Positions 1-7,525 of a stretch of 64,000 nt of DNA are shown piece by piece; within the stretch, counting starts at the first letter, position 1; every line of letters starts with the position of its first letter. This DNA is from Blattabacterium cuenoti BPAA. Its GTDB lineage: Bacteria > Bacteroidota > Bacteroidia > Flavobacteriales > Blattabacteriaceae. A model generated the notes under the pieces. That model was not told the origin of the DNA. It saw only the letters and a list, made by a program, of their open reading frames with translations, and searched no databases. The translations under genes and the position numbers were made by a program. The DNA lies in NCBI RefSeq assembly GCF_000348805.1, contig NC_020510.1, forward strand, positions 372,001 through 436,000. Direction: 5' to 3'.

Positions 1-1
1 T

Positions 2-52
2 CCTCCGTTACAAGGAAATGTAGATAGAGTATGCATTATTTTAGATGATTGA
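2..52 (+). CDS. C-terminal end of an unidentified protein (gene runs in from the left)
   Basis: One frame is open from the window edge and reads PPLQGNVDRVCIILDD before a TGA at 50-52, 15 bases ahead of the tRNA. I do not recognise the family from 16 residues. The other frames over these bases close early or look non-coding, so this is probably the true 3' end of an upstream plus-strand gene, but the evidence is thin. Confidence 0.4.
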   Translation, partial: PPLQGNVDRVCIILDD

Positions 53-67
53 TTCTCGTTTATTTAT

Positions 68-138
68 GGCACTGTGGCCGAATGGAAAGGCATGGGTCTG
101 CAAAACCTTTTATAGCGGTTCGATTCCGCTCTGTGCCT
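68..138 (+). tRNA. tRNA-Cys (GCA anticodon)
   Basis: A cloverleaf can be drawn by eye. The acceptor arms are 68-74 and 131-137, the anticodon loop CTGCAAA has GCA at 100-102, and the T arm is AGCGG-TTCGATT-CCGCT. The unpaired discriminator base at 138 is T, the known identity base of tRNA-Cys (U73). No CCA is encoded. The acceptor stem has a T-T opposition at its sixth pair and the anticodon stem is weak at its outer end, in keeping with relaxed endosymbiont tRNAs. Confidence 0.93.
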
Positions 139-209
139 TTTTAAACTTTTTCGTACACATTTGCAATTTTTTTAAAAATCAAAAAATTAACTCTATTGTA
201 TAAAAAAGG

Positions 210-947
210 ATGAAGATAAATAATATTCTGATTTCACAACCTCTTAGTGGTGGATCTAATGCCCCATATATAAAACTTAGTAAAAATAAAAATATAAATA
301 TTGATTTTAGGTCTTTTATAGAAGTAAAAGGAGCATCATCCAGTGATGTAAGAAAACAGAAAATAAACTTTTCTGATTTTACCGTGGTTCTTTTTATTAG
401 TAAAAAATCTGTAGATCACTATTTCAGACTAGCAGAATCAATGCGTTTTAAAGTTCCTGTTTCTATGAGATATATTTGTCAAACAGAAACTATAGCTTAC
501 TATTTGCAAAAATATATTGTTTTTCGAAAAAGAAAAATTCATATTGGAAATAAATCATTCAAAGATATACTCCCTTATATTCAAAAACATTTCCAAGAGA
601 AATTCCTTTTACCTTCTTCGGATATACTGAAACCAGAAATTCCTGATATGTTAAATAAACAAAACATTTTTTGGAAAAGAGCTATTTTATATAAAACAAC
701 TTCTAGTGATTTATCTGATTTAAAACATATATACTATGATATTTTAGTTTTTTTTAGTCCAGCAGAAATCAAATCTTTATTTGATAATTTTCCTAATTTT
801 GATCAGAACAATATTAAAATTGCTACCTTTGGTAAAAATACATTAGATGCTGCTTATAAAGCAGGATTAAAAATTGATATAAAAGTCCCCACACCGGAAT
901 TTCCTTCTATGGCTATGGCTTTAGAAAAATATATTATAAAAAACTAA
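210..947 (+). CDS. hemD: Uroporphyrinogen-III synthase
   Basis: HemD cyclises hydroxymethylbilane to uroporphyrinogen III in heme synthesis. The 245-residue protein has the two-lobed HemD pattern of Flavobacteriia: an N-terminal ILISQPLS strand, a central stretch around KILPYIQKH, and a C-terminal lobe with DILVFFSPAEIKSLF, KIATFGKNTLDAAYKAG and PTPEFPSMAMALEKYI. HemD is poorly conserved in sequence, so the call rests on this overall pattern. It stands alone on the plus strand behind tRNA-Cys and converges on glmS. The start is the first ATG after the tRNA. Confidence 0.85.
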   Translation: MKINNILISQPLSGGSNAPYIKLSKNKNINIDFRSFIEVKGASSSDVRKQKINFSDFTVVLFISKKSVDHYFRLAESMRFKVPVSMRYICQTETIAYYLQKYIVFRKRKIHIGNKSFKDILPYIQKHFQEKFLLPSSDILKPEIPDMLNKQNIFWKRAILYKTTSSDLSDLKHIYYDILVFFSPAEIKSLFDNFPNFDQNNIKIATFGKNTLDAAYKAGLKIDIKVPTPEFPSMAMALEKYIIKN

Positions 948-997
948 AAGTTTAATAAAAAACGACCTATACGTTGTTTCGGTTATATAATAAATTT

Positions 998-1023
998 AAT
1001 AATTAATTAAATAATTAATTATT
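998..1023. terminator. Perfect all-AT inverted repeat between convergent hemD and glmS
   Basis: AATAATTAATTA and TAATTAATTATT are exact reverse complements separated by AA (12+2+12 nt). They sit in the 132-nt gap where hemD and glmS converge. A second dyad, CTTGAATTCAAG at 1036-1047, lies between it and the end of glmS and is followed, on the glmS strand, by a T-rich stretch. A bidirectional termination role is inferred from position. With no G or C in the stem, an RNA hairpin would be weak. Confidence 0.4.
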
Positions 1024-1079
1024 TTAAAATAAGAACTTGAATTCAAGAATATTACACTCGTAATGTAAGAATCGTTATT

Positions 1080-2930
1080 CTATTCTACTGTTACTGATTT
1101 TGCTAAATTTCTTGGTTTATCCACATTTTTTCCACGGATATAGGCTATTTGATAAGCAAATAATTGAAGAGGTATAACAGTTATTAACGGACTAAGTATT
1201 TCAGAAATATTCGGTATTTTTATCACATGATCTGCTAACATATTAACTTGAATATCCCCTTCGTTAACAATCGCTATAATTTTTCCTTTTCTAGCTTTAA
1301 TTTCTTGAATATTTCCAATAATTTTGTTGTAATATCCTTTCTTTGTCGCAATAACAAATACTGGCATATTTTCATCAACTAAAGCTATAGGACCATGTTT
1401 CATTTCTGCTGCAGGATATCCTTCTGCATGAATATAGGAGATTTCCTTTAATTTTAAAGCCCCTTCTAAAGCTACCGGAAAATTAATCCCTCTACCTAAA
1501 TAAAGAAAATGATTTACATTATGATATACTTGAGATATCTTTCTTATAGTGTCATCCATTTTTAATGTATAATCAACTTTTTCTGGAATAGATCCAAGTT
1601 CTTTACATAAAAATTCATAACAACGGTCATTAATGGTAGATCTATATTTTCCTATAATTAAAGCCAATAAAACAAGAACTGTAATTTGTGCCGTAAAAGC
1701 TTTTGTAGAAGCCACACTGATTTCAGGACCGGCATGTGTATAAGCTCCTGCATCTACATTTCGTGCTATAGATGATCCTACTACATTGCAAATTCCAAAT
1801 ACAAAAGCTCCTTTTTTTTTTGCTAATTTCAAAGCGGCTAAAGTATCAGCTGTTTCTCCTGATTGAGAAATTACAATAACAATATCTTTTTTTCCTATAA
1901 TAGGATTTCTATACCTGAATTCAGAAGCGTACTCTACTTCTACACGAATACGTGTTAACTCTTCTAATAAATATTCTCCTATTAAACTGGCGTGCCACGA
2001 GGTCCCACATGCTACTATAGTTATACATTTAGCATTTATAAAAATATTTTTGTTAGATTCAATTCCGTCAATACAAATAATTTTTTCTGGAATTAATAAT
2101 CGACCTCGTAAAGTATCTAAAATTGTTTTAGGTTGTTCATATATTTCTTTCAACATGAAATATTTATATTTTCCTTTCTCAATTTCTTTTAAATTGATTT
2201 TAAGTTGTTTAATAATTGGATTTAATCGATGGTTATCTACAATCTTTCTAAGGTCTAAATCCTTTCCTTTTTTAAGGATTGCCATTTCTCCATCTTTTAA
2301 ATAAAGAACATTTTTTGTATAATCCATAAAAGAAATGGGATCAGATGAAACAAAAAATTCTTTTTCATTAATACCCAAAGACAAAGGACTTCCCAATTTT
2401 GCAATAATAATTGTTTCGGGATGAGATTTTTCTACTATAGCAATAGAATATGCACCTACAATTTCATTTAATGAAATTCTTACAGCTTCTTTTAAAGATA
2501 ATTTATTTTCTTTTTTAAGATACTCAATCAAATTAACGAGAACCTCTGTGTCCGTTTTACTCTTAAAAGTAAATCCATTTTTCAACAGAATAATTTTAAT
2601 AGCATAGTAATTTTCTATAATTCCATTATGAATCATAATCAATTCATTAGAATTAGAAACATGAGGATGAGCATTAATGTTATCTGGAATACCATGAGTA
2701 GCCCATCTTGTATGACCAATTCCCATTGTTCCTTTTATTTGAATTCTATATGAAGAAATTTTTTTTTCCAATTCATGAACTCTACCCTTTGTCTTATATA
2801 AATTATATCCATTTTTAAAAAAGACAGCAATTCCAGAACTATCATATCCTCTATATTCCAATTTTTTTAATCCACTAATAAGAATAGGATAAGCTTCTCT
2901 ATAACCCAAATAACCAATTATACCACACAT
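1080..2930 (-). CDS. glmS: Glutamine--fructose-6-phosphate aminotransferase (isomerizing)
   Basis: GlmS makes glucosamine-6-phosphate from fructose-6-phosphate and glutamine, the entry to UDP-GlcNAc and peptidoglycan. The 616-residue length is normal. The N-terminal glutaminase begins MCGIIGYLG, so Cys2 can become the catalytic N-terminal nucleophile, followed by LEYRGYDSSG and TRWATHG. Two SIS domains follow, with SQSGETADT near residue 354, ISVASTKAFT, and AEGYPAAEMKHGP near 500. The C-terminus KSVTVE is the conserved GlmS tail. An A10 run lies in frame near codon 372. It is followed after 22 nt by the glycogen synthase gene start region's 3' neighbour on the same strand. Confidence 0.97.
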   Translation of the reverse strand: MCGIIGYLGYREAYPILISGLKKLEYRGYDSSGIAVFFKNGYNLYKTKGRVHELEKKISSYRIQIKGTMGIGHTRWATHGIPDNINAHPHVSNSNELIMIHNGIIENYYAIKIILLKNGFTFKSKTDTEVLVNLIEYLKKENKLSLKEAVRISLNEIVGAYSIAIVEKSHPETIIIAKLGSPLSLGINEKEFFVSSDPISFMDYTKNVLYLKDGEMAILKKGKDLDLRKIVDNHRLNPIIKQLKINLKEIEKGKYKYFMLKEIYEQPKTILDTLRGRLLIPEKIICIDGIESNKNIFINAKCITIVACGTSWHASLIGEYLLEELTRIRVEVEYASEFRYRNPIIGKKDIVIVISQSGETADTLAALKLAKKKGAFVFGICNVVGSSIARNVDAGAYTHAGPEISVASTKAFTAQITVLVLLALIIGKYRSTINDRCYEFLCKELGSIPEKVDYTLKMDDTIRKISQVYHNVNHFLYLGRGINFPVALEGALKLKEISYIHAEGYPAAEMKHGPIALVDENMPVFVIATKKGYYNKIIGNIQEIKARKGKIIAIVNEGDIQVNMLADHVIKIPNISEILSPLITVIPLQLFAYQIAYIRGKNVDKPRNLAKSVTVE

Positions 2931-2952
2931 TTTAGATAAAAATAATATCTAT

Positions 2953-3771
2953 TTAATTTATTTGTTCTAAAATAGTTTCTTTATAAAATTGTTGATAAAC
3001 GGTTTCTATTTCTTCTACAGGATAATATTTTAATACTAATAGTTTATTCACTTTTATATAATTTTCTATTTCTTCTGGAAAAAAAAGATCTCCTTTTATA
3101 ATCGCATCTGAGAAATACATACATAATTTGATTAAATTAAAATAATTTGGATTTTCTAACAATTTTAATTGTTTAGATTTGATACCATCAAATTTTATTT
3201 TTCGAATAATATCTTTATTCAAAAAACCCTTAAAAGGTTTATTATAAATAGATACGACAATCTTTACATTTTGATACACAGGATCATTTTTATAAAAATT
3301 CTTAATATATAAAGGAATCAAAGAACTTATCCATCCATATATGTGTATAATATCAGGTTTCCAATTTAGTCTTTTTACAGTTTCTAAAACTCCTTTTGTA
3401 AAAAATAAAGCTCTTTCATCATTATCTAGAAAAAAAACTTCATTTTCATCTTGATCTATTGCTTTTCTTTTGAAATATTCTTCGTTGTCTATAAAATAGA
3501 CTTGTAATCTAGCATCAGGAATGGATGCTACTTTTATTAATAAAGGTTGATCAATATCATTGATCACTAAATTCATGCCTGATAAACGAATGACTTCATG
3601 TAATTGATGTCTTCTTTCATTGATGACTCCAAAACGAGGCATAAATATACGTACATCGTTTCCTATTGATTGCATAAACTTAGTGGCTTTTAACACAGAT
3701 AAGGATATCGGATTCTCTGAAGAAAAAGGAAATAAATCCGAAGAAACATATAATATACGTTTACCTGTCAT
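2953..3771 (-). CDS. Glycogen/starch synthase, isolated GT5 N-terminal domain
   Basis: This is the short flavobacterial protein annotated as glycogen or starch synthase. It opens with KRILYVSSDLFPFSSENPIS, the GT5 N-terminal Rossmann pattern, and has DIIHIYGWISSLIPLYI in place of the usual DVVHAHDW-type motif. It is 272 residues, against roughly 480 for full GlgA, and lacks the whole C-terminal GT-B lobe with the nucleotide-sugar site, so ADP-glucose transfer is doubtful. I start it at the ATG at 3771; an in-frame ATG at 3819 would sit on top of the TATATTTG promoter box. It precedes glmS on the same strand, matching other Flavobacteriales where panC and glmS are neighbours. Confidence 0.8.
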   Translation of the reverse strand: MTGKRILYVSSDLFPFSSENPISLSVLKATKFMQSIGNDVRIFMPRFGVINERRHQLHEVIRLSGMNLVINDIDQPLLIKVASIPDARLQVYFIDNEEYFKRKAIDQDENEVFFLDNDERALFFTKGVLETVKRLNWKPDIIHIYGWISSLIPLYIKNFYKNDPVYQNVKIVVSIYNKPFKGFLNKDIIRKIKFDGIKSKQLKLLENPNYFNLIKLCMYFSDAIIKGDLFFPEEIENYIKVNKLLVLKYYPVEEIETVYQQFYKETILEQIN

Positions 3772-3821
3772 CTTAAGAGTTATTTTTATTTTTTTATATA
3801 TAGTAAAAAAACGGATCATTG

Positions 3822-3829
3822 CAAATATA
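3822..3829 (-). promoter_or_regulatory. -7 box TATATTTG upstream of the glycogen synthase-like gene
   Basis: On the minus strand the bases read TATATTTG, an exact match to the Bacteroidetes -7 consensus TAnnTTTG. Transcription would begin near 3815, about 45 nt upstream of the ATG at 3771. This supports that start over the longer reading frame. No convincing -33 TTG is present at the usual spacing. Confidence 0.5.
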
Positions 3830-3936
3830 ATAAATAATATCCTAAGTTTAATAACAAAAATTAAACAGTGATTTTTTTATTAAAAATTTTTAGATTATAG
3901 ATTTTTAACTTTTTAATAGATAAATATGTTTTTGTC

Positions 3937-5886
3937 ATGAAAAAAGAAAGAAAAAAAAAATATTACAATAATTTATCTACAGGATTTATTAATATTACTA
4001 ATCATGGGTATGCATTTGTTCATATAAAGGAATTTCAAAAAGATATTTTTATTCCAAAAAATAAAATCCATCAAGCATTAGAAGGAGATTTAGTCAAAAT
4101 TAGATTTTATTATAAAGGAGTGAAAATAGAAGGAGAAGTTTTAAAAATCATAAAGAGAAAAACTAAACAATTTATTGGAATATTAAAAAAATCGAATATC
4201 CAATCTAATGATAAATATGGAATCGTACATAATAATAGTATTCATGTAGATATTTTAGTTTCCATGAAAAAATTGGATAAGTATCATCACAATGATAAGG
4301 TATTGGTTCAAATTATATCATGGCCTCAAAAATTGAGAAATCCTTTGGGAAAAATCATAAAAGTATTCGGATCTTCTGGAGAATACAAAACAGAAATTTA
4401 TTCTTTATTAGAAGAATATAAAATGTCCTACAAATTTTCCAAAAAAATGGAAAATGAAGCTGAAAAAATTTTTTCCGAACAAATTATAGATTTAAGCTTT
4501 AGAAAAGATATGCGAAACGTAAATACTTTTACTATAGATCCTTTAAATGCAAAAGATTTTGATGACGCCCTTTCTATTAGAAAATTGAATACTGATATTT
4601 GGGAAATAGGGGTACATATCTCTGATGTTTCTCATTATATAAAAGAAGGAAGTTTATTAGATAAAGAAGCATATTCACGTGCTACATCAATTTATTTTGT
4701 AGGAAAAGTTATTCCTATGCTTCCAAAAATATTGTCTAATAATCTTTGTTCTTTACAACCAAAAAAAGATAAATTAAGTTTTTCCTATATTTTTAATATA
4801 AATAGTCAAGGAGAAATATTGAAAAGTTGGTTTGGAAAAACCATAATACGATCTGATCGAAAGTTTACGTATGAAGAAGTTCAGTGTATTATAGATCAAA
4901 AAAAAGGAGATTATTATGAAGATATTTACACATTATTTTCATTTTCTAAAATATTAATTCAAAATCGATTAAAAAATGGAGGAATTTATCTGGAAAAAGT
5001 GGAGGTAAAGTTTCATCTAGATGAAAAAAACAATCCAACATCTTTACATTTGGAAAAAAACAATGATGCTCATCGTTTAATTGAAGAATTTATGTTATTA
5101 ACTAATCGAAAAATTTCAGAATTTGTTAGCTTAAATTTGAATGGAATACCTTCTAATAAACTATATATTTACAGGATACATGATAAACCTGATTTTCAGA
5201 AGATTTTATCTCTTAAAAAAATTATAGAACCTTTAGGTTATTTTTTAGATTTAAAAAATTTAAAAACTTCTATAAATCATTTATTAAAACAAATCAAAGG
5301 AAAACCAGAACAAAATATGATTGAGAATTTAATTCTTCGTTCCATGAGTAAAGCTAAATATTCTACAAAAAATATAGGACATTATGGATTGTCTTTCATA
5401 TACTATACTCATTTTACTTCTCCCATAAGAAGATATTCAGATATAATTGCTCATCGTTTGTTATATTATTATTTAAATAATAATAAAAAAAGGAATAAAT
5501 ACAAACTTAAAACGATAGAATGTTATGAAAAACAAACCCAACATTGTAGTTATAAAGAACGTTTAGCTATAGATATAGAGAGAGAATTTCTAAAATTCAT
5601 ACAAGTAAAATATATAAAAAAATTTATAGGAAAAGAATTTTATGGTATTATTACAGGATTTACTGATTGGAGTGTTTATATTGATTTATTATTGTTTCAA
5701 ACTGAAGGAATGGTAAAATTACGTGATATTAAAGAAGATTCTTATATTTTAAATTCAAATAATTATAGTATAATTGGAAAAAAAAAAAGAAAGACTTATT
5801 ATTTAGGAGATAAAGTAAAAGTAAAACTTATGGATGTCAATATAGAAAAAAAACAAATAATTCTTGATTGGGTTGATCATACATGA
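3937..5886 (+). CDS. rnr: Ribonuclease R (RNB-family 3'-5' exoribonuclease)
   Basis: RNase R degrades structured RNA processively from the 3' end. In order, the 649-residue protein has a basic N-terminus, OB/cold-shock-like modules (GYAFVHIKEFQKDIFIP), an RNB core starting at FTIDPLNAKDFDDALSI near residue 198 with the metal-binding aspartates, HFTSPIRRYSD, and a C-terminal S1 domain from about residue 564 (YGIITGFTDWSVYI). It is shorter than typical free-living relatives, mostly at the ends. It converges on coaD with only two bases between the stop codons. Confidence 0.95.
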   Translation: MKKERKKKYYNNLSTGFINITNHGYAFVHIKEFQKDIFIPKNKIHQALEGDLVKIRFYYKGVKIEGEVLKIIKRKTKQFIGILKKSNIQSNDKYGIVHNNSIHVDILVSMKKLDKYHHNDKVLVQIISWPQKLRNPLGKIIKVFGSSGEYKTEIYSLLEEYKMSYKFSKKMENEAEKIFSEQIIDLSFRKDMRNVNTFTIDPLNAKDFDDALSIRKLNTDIWEIGVHISDVSHYIKEGSLLDKEAYSRATSIYFVGKVIPMLPKILSNNLCSLQPKKDKLSFSYIFNINSQGEILKSWFGKTIIRSDRKFTYEEVQCIIDQKKGDYYEDIYTLFSFSKILIQNRLKNGGIYLEKVEVKFHLDEKNNPTSLHLEKNNDAHRLIEEFMLLTNRKISEFVSLNLNGIPSNKLYIYRIHDKPDFQKILSLKKIIEPLGYFLDLKNLKTSINHLLKQIKGKPEQNMIENLILRSMSKAKYSTKNIGHYGLSFIYYTHFTSPIRRYSDIIAHRLLYYYLNNNKKRNKYKLKTIECYEKQTQHCSYKERLAIDIEREFLKFIQVKYIKKFIGKEFYGIITGFTDWSVYIDLLLFQTEGMVKLRDIKEDSYILNSNNYSIIGKKKRKTYYLGDKVKVKLMDVNIEKKQIILDWVDHT

Positions 5887-5888
5887 AT

Positions 5889-6359
5889 TTATATCCTAAC
5901 AGAAGAAGGGACAAATGTCGTATAATCTCCTCCATTTTTTATCACATCTCTCACAATATAAGAACTTATATGAGATTTATCATAAGAAGAAAAAAGATAA
6001 ACTGTTTCAATAATATGTTTTTTATATAATTCTTTATTTATCAAAAATATATTTTTTTCAAATTCAAAATCCAATTGATTTCGGACTCCTCTTAATAAGA
6101 ATTTAGCTTTTCTTTTTATGCAAAAAGAAATTGTTAATCCGTTGAATGAATCGATTTCTATTTTATGTGATAAACTTAAAAAAGTTTTTTGTATCCACTT
6201 TTTTCTCTTTTTAAGAGAAAACATATTTTTCTTTTCAAAATTTTTCCCTATAGCTATAACAATTTTATCAAATAAATTTAAAGCCCTAATAATAATATCA
6301 TAATGTCCTAAAGTAATGGGATCAAAAGATCCAGGAAATACTGCAATTTTTTTATTCAT
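5889..6359 (-). CDS. coaD: Phosphopantetheine adenylyltransferase
   Basis: CoaD adenylylates 4'-phosphopantetheine to dephospho-CoA, the penultimate step of CoA synthesis. The 156 residues begin KIAVFPGSFDPITLGHYDII, giving the nucleotidyltransferase TxGH motif at 16-19. The second signature is LLRGVRNQLDFEFE, and the C-terminal SSYIVRDVIKNGGD corresponds to the family's ISSSxVR motif with Ser replaced by Tyr. Length is normal. It is a single gene between rnr and the divergent ricT. Confidence 0.96.
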   Translation of the reverse strand: MNKKIAVFPGSFDPITLGHYDIIIRALNLFDKIVIAIGKNFEKKNMFSLKKRKKWIQKTFLSLSHKIEIDSFNGLTISFCIKRKAKFLLRGVRNQLDFEFEKNIFLINKELYKKHIIETVYLFSSYDKSHISSYIVRDVIKNGGDYTTFVPSSVRI

Positions 6360-6447
6360 TTTTTAGAAATATATTTATATATAAATTTTTTTTGGAAAAA
6401 ATATCATTTATTTTTTCTTCTAAATTAGAATATTATTATAATAAATA

Positions 6448-7491
6448 ATGAACAAATCATGCTCTGATTGTTTAAATAAATGTGAAAAAAAAGAAAGTAT
6501 TTTAAAAAAAAAATGTTACGAACTTAATGTATTGGATTGGTTATCTAATATTCAATCTCCTTTTGAAGGCCAAAAATATAATATTGTAGAAATACAATTT
6601 AAAAATAATAGAAAAGAATTTTTTCTTAATCAAGAAAAAATATTTCTTGATCAGGGAGATATTGTAACTGTAGAAACTAAATCCGGTATAGGACATGATG
6701 TAGGAGTAGTTTATTTAACTGGAGAATTGGCAAGATTACAAATAAGAAATCAAACTATTAATTCAAAAACTTTTAGAAAGGTATACAGAAAATCAACATA
6801 TAAAGAAGTAAATATTTGGAAATATTTTAAAAAAAAAGAAAATACAACTCTTTTCAAAGCTAAAAAAATTGCAAAAAATCTAAATCTTATTATGAAAATT
6901 TGTGATGTAGAATATCAAGGAGATGGAAGAAAAGCTATCTTTTATTATACAGCTGAAAATAGAATTGACTTTAGAAAATTAATTAAAGAATTCGCTTTTT
7001 ATTTTCATACACGTATAGAAATGCGTCAAATAGGATATAGACAAGAGGCTGCAAAAATTGGTGGAATCGGTTCTTGTGGTCGTGAGCTTTGTTGTTCCAC
7101 TTGGTTAAAAAAATTTAAAAGTGTAACAACCAATTCAGCAAGATATCAACAACTCTCTATAAATATTCAAAAACTAACCGGACAATGTGGTAAATTAAAA
7201 TGCTGTCTGAATTATGAATTAGATGCTTACTTAGATGCTATAAAAGATTTTCCAGATTTTAATAGAAAAATTTATACAGAAAAAGGAGCAGCTCAGTGTA
7301 TGAAAATTGATGTTTTTAAACGAAAAATGTGGTTTTCTTATATTAAAAACCCCAATACTTGGTTTAGAATAGAAGTAAAAAAAATTAAAGAAATTTTAGA
7401 AAAAAATAAAATAGCACCTCCTTTAGAAGAATTATCAACTATCAATACTATTCAAAAAACAGAATTAACATTTAAAGATCTATCTATATAA
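6448..7491 (+). CDS. ricT: PSP1-domain protein RicT (YaaT family)
   Basis: This is the PSP1/RicT family, in Bacillus part of an Fe-S complex (RicA-RicF-RicT) affecting RNA processing. In Bacteroidetes its role is not settled. The 347-residue protein keeps cysteine clusters at C5/C8/C12, C210/C215/C216 (SCGRELCC) and C247/C252/C253 (QCGKLKCC), and the YRQEAAKIGGIG core. The N-terminal cysteine group NKSCSDCLNKC is typical of the flavobacterial version. It lies upstream of the class A PBP as in free-living Flavobacteriia, but the usual intervening gldH is absent. Confidence 0.9.
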   Translation: MNKSCSDCLNKCEKKESILKKKCYELNVLDWLSNIQSPFEGQKYNIVEIQFKNNRKEFFLNQEKIFLDQGDIVTVETKSGIGHDVGVVYLTGELARLQIRNQTINSKTFRKVYRKSTYKEVNIWKYFKKKENTTLFKAKKIAKNLNLIMKICDVEYQGDGRKAIFYYTAENRIDFRKLIKEFAFYFHTRIEMRQIGYRQEAAKIGGIGSCGRELCCSTWLKKFKSVTTNSARYQQLSINIQKLTGQCGKLKCCLNYELDAYLDAIKDFPDFNRKIYTEKGAAQCMKIDVFKRKMWFSYIKNPNTWFRIEVKKIKEILEKNKIAPPLEELSTINTIQKTELTFKDLSI

Positions 7492-7525
7492 CAAAAACAT
7501 TTTTCATAAATAAAATAATTTTTTC

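Noticed and set aside
998..1023. AT repeats as a possible replication origin or CRISPR-like repeat
   Set aside because: A single short inverted repeat with no DnaA boxes, no array and no nearby origin genes. A convergent-gene terminator is simpler.
2050..2304. Plus-strand open frame within glmS
   Set aside because: Lies wholly inside a complete, well-conserved gene on the other strand and has no family features. AT-rich antisense frames of this size are common here.
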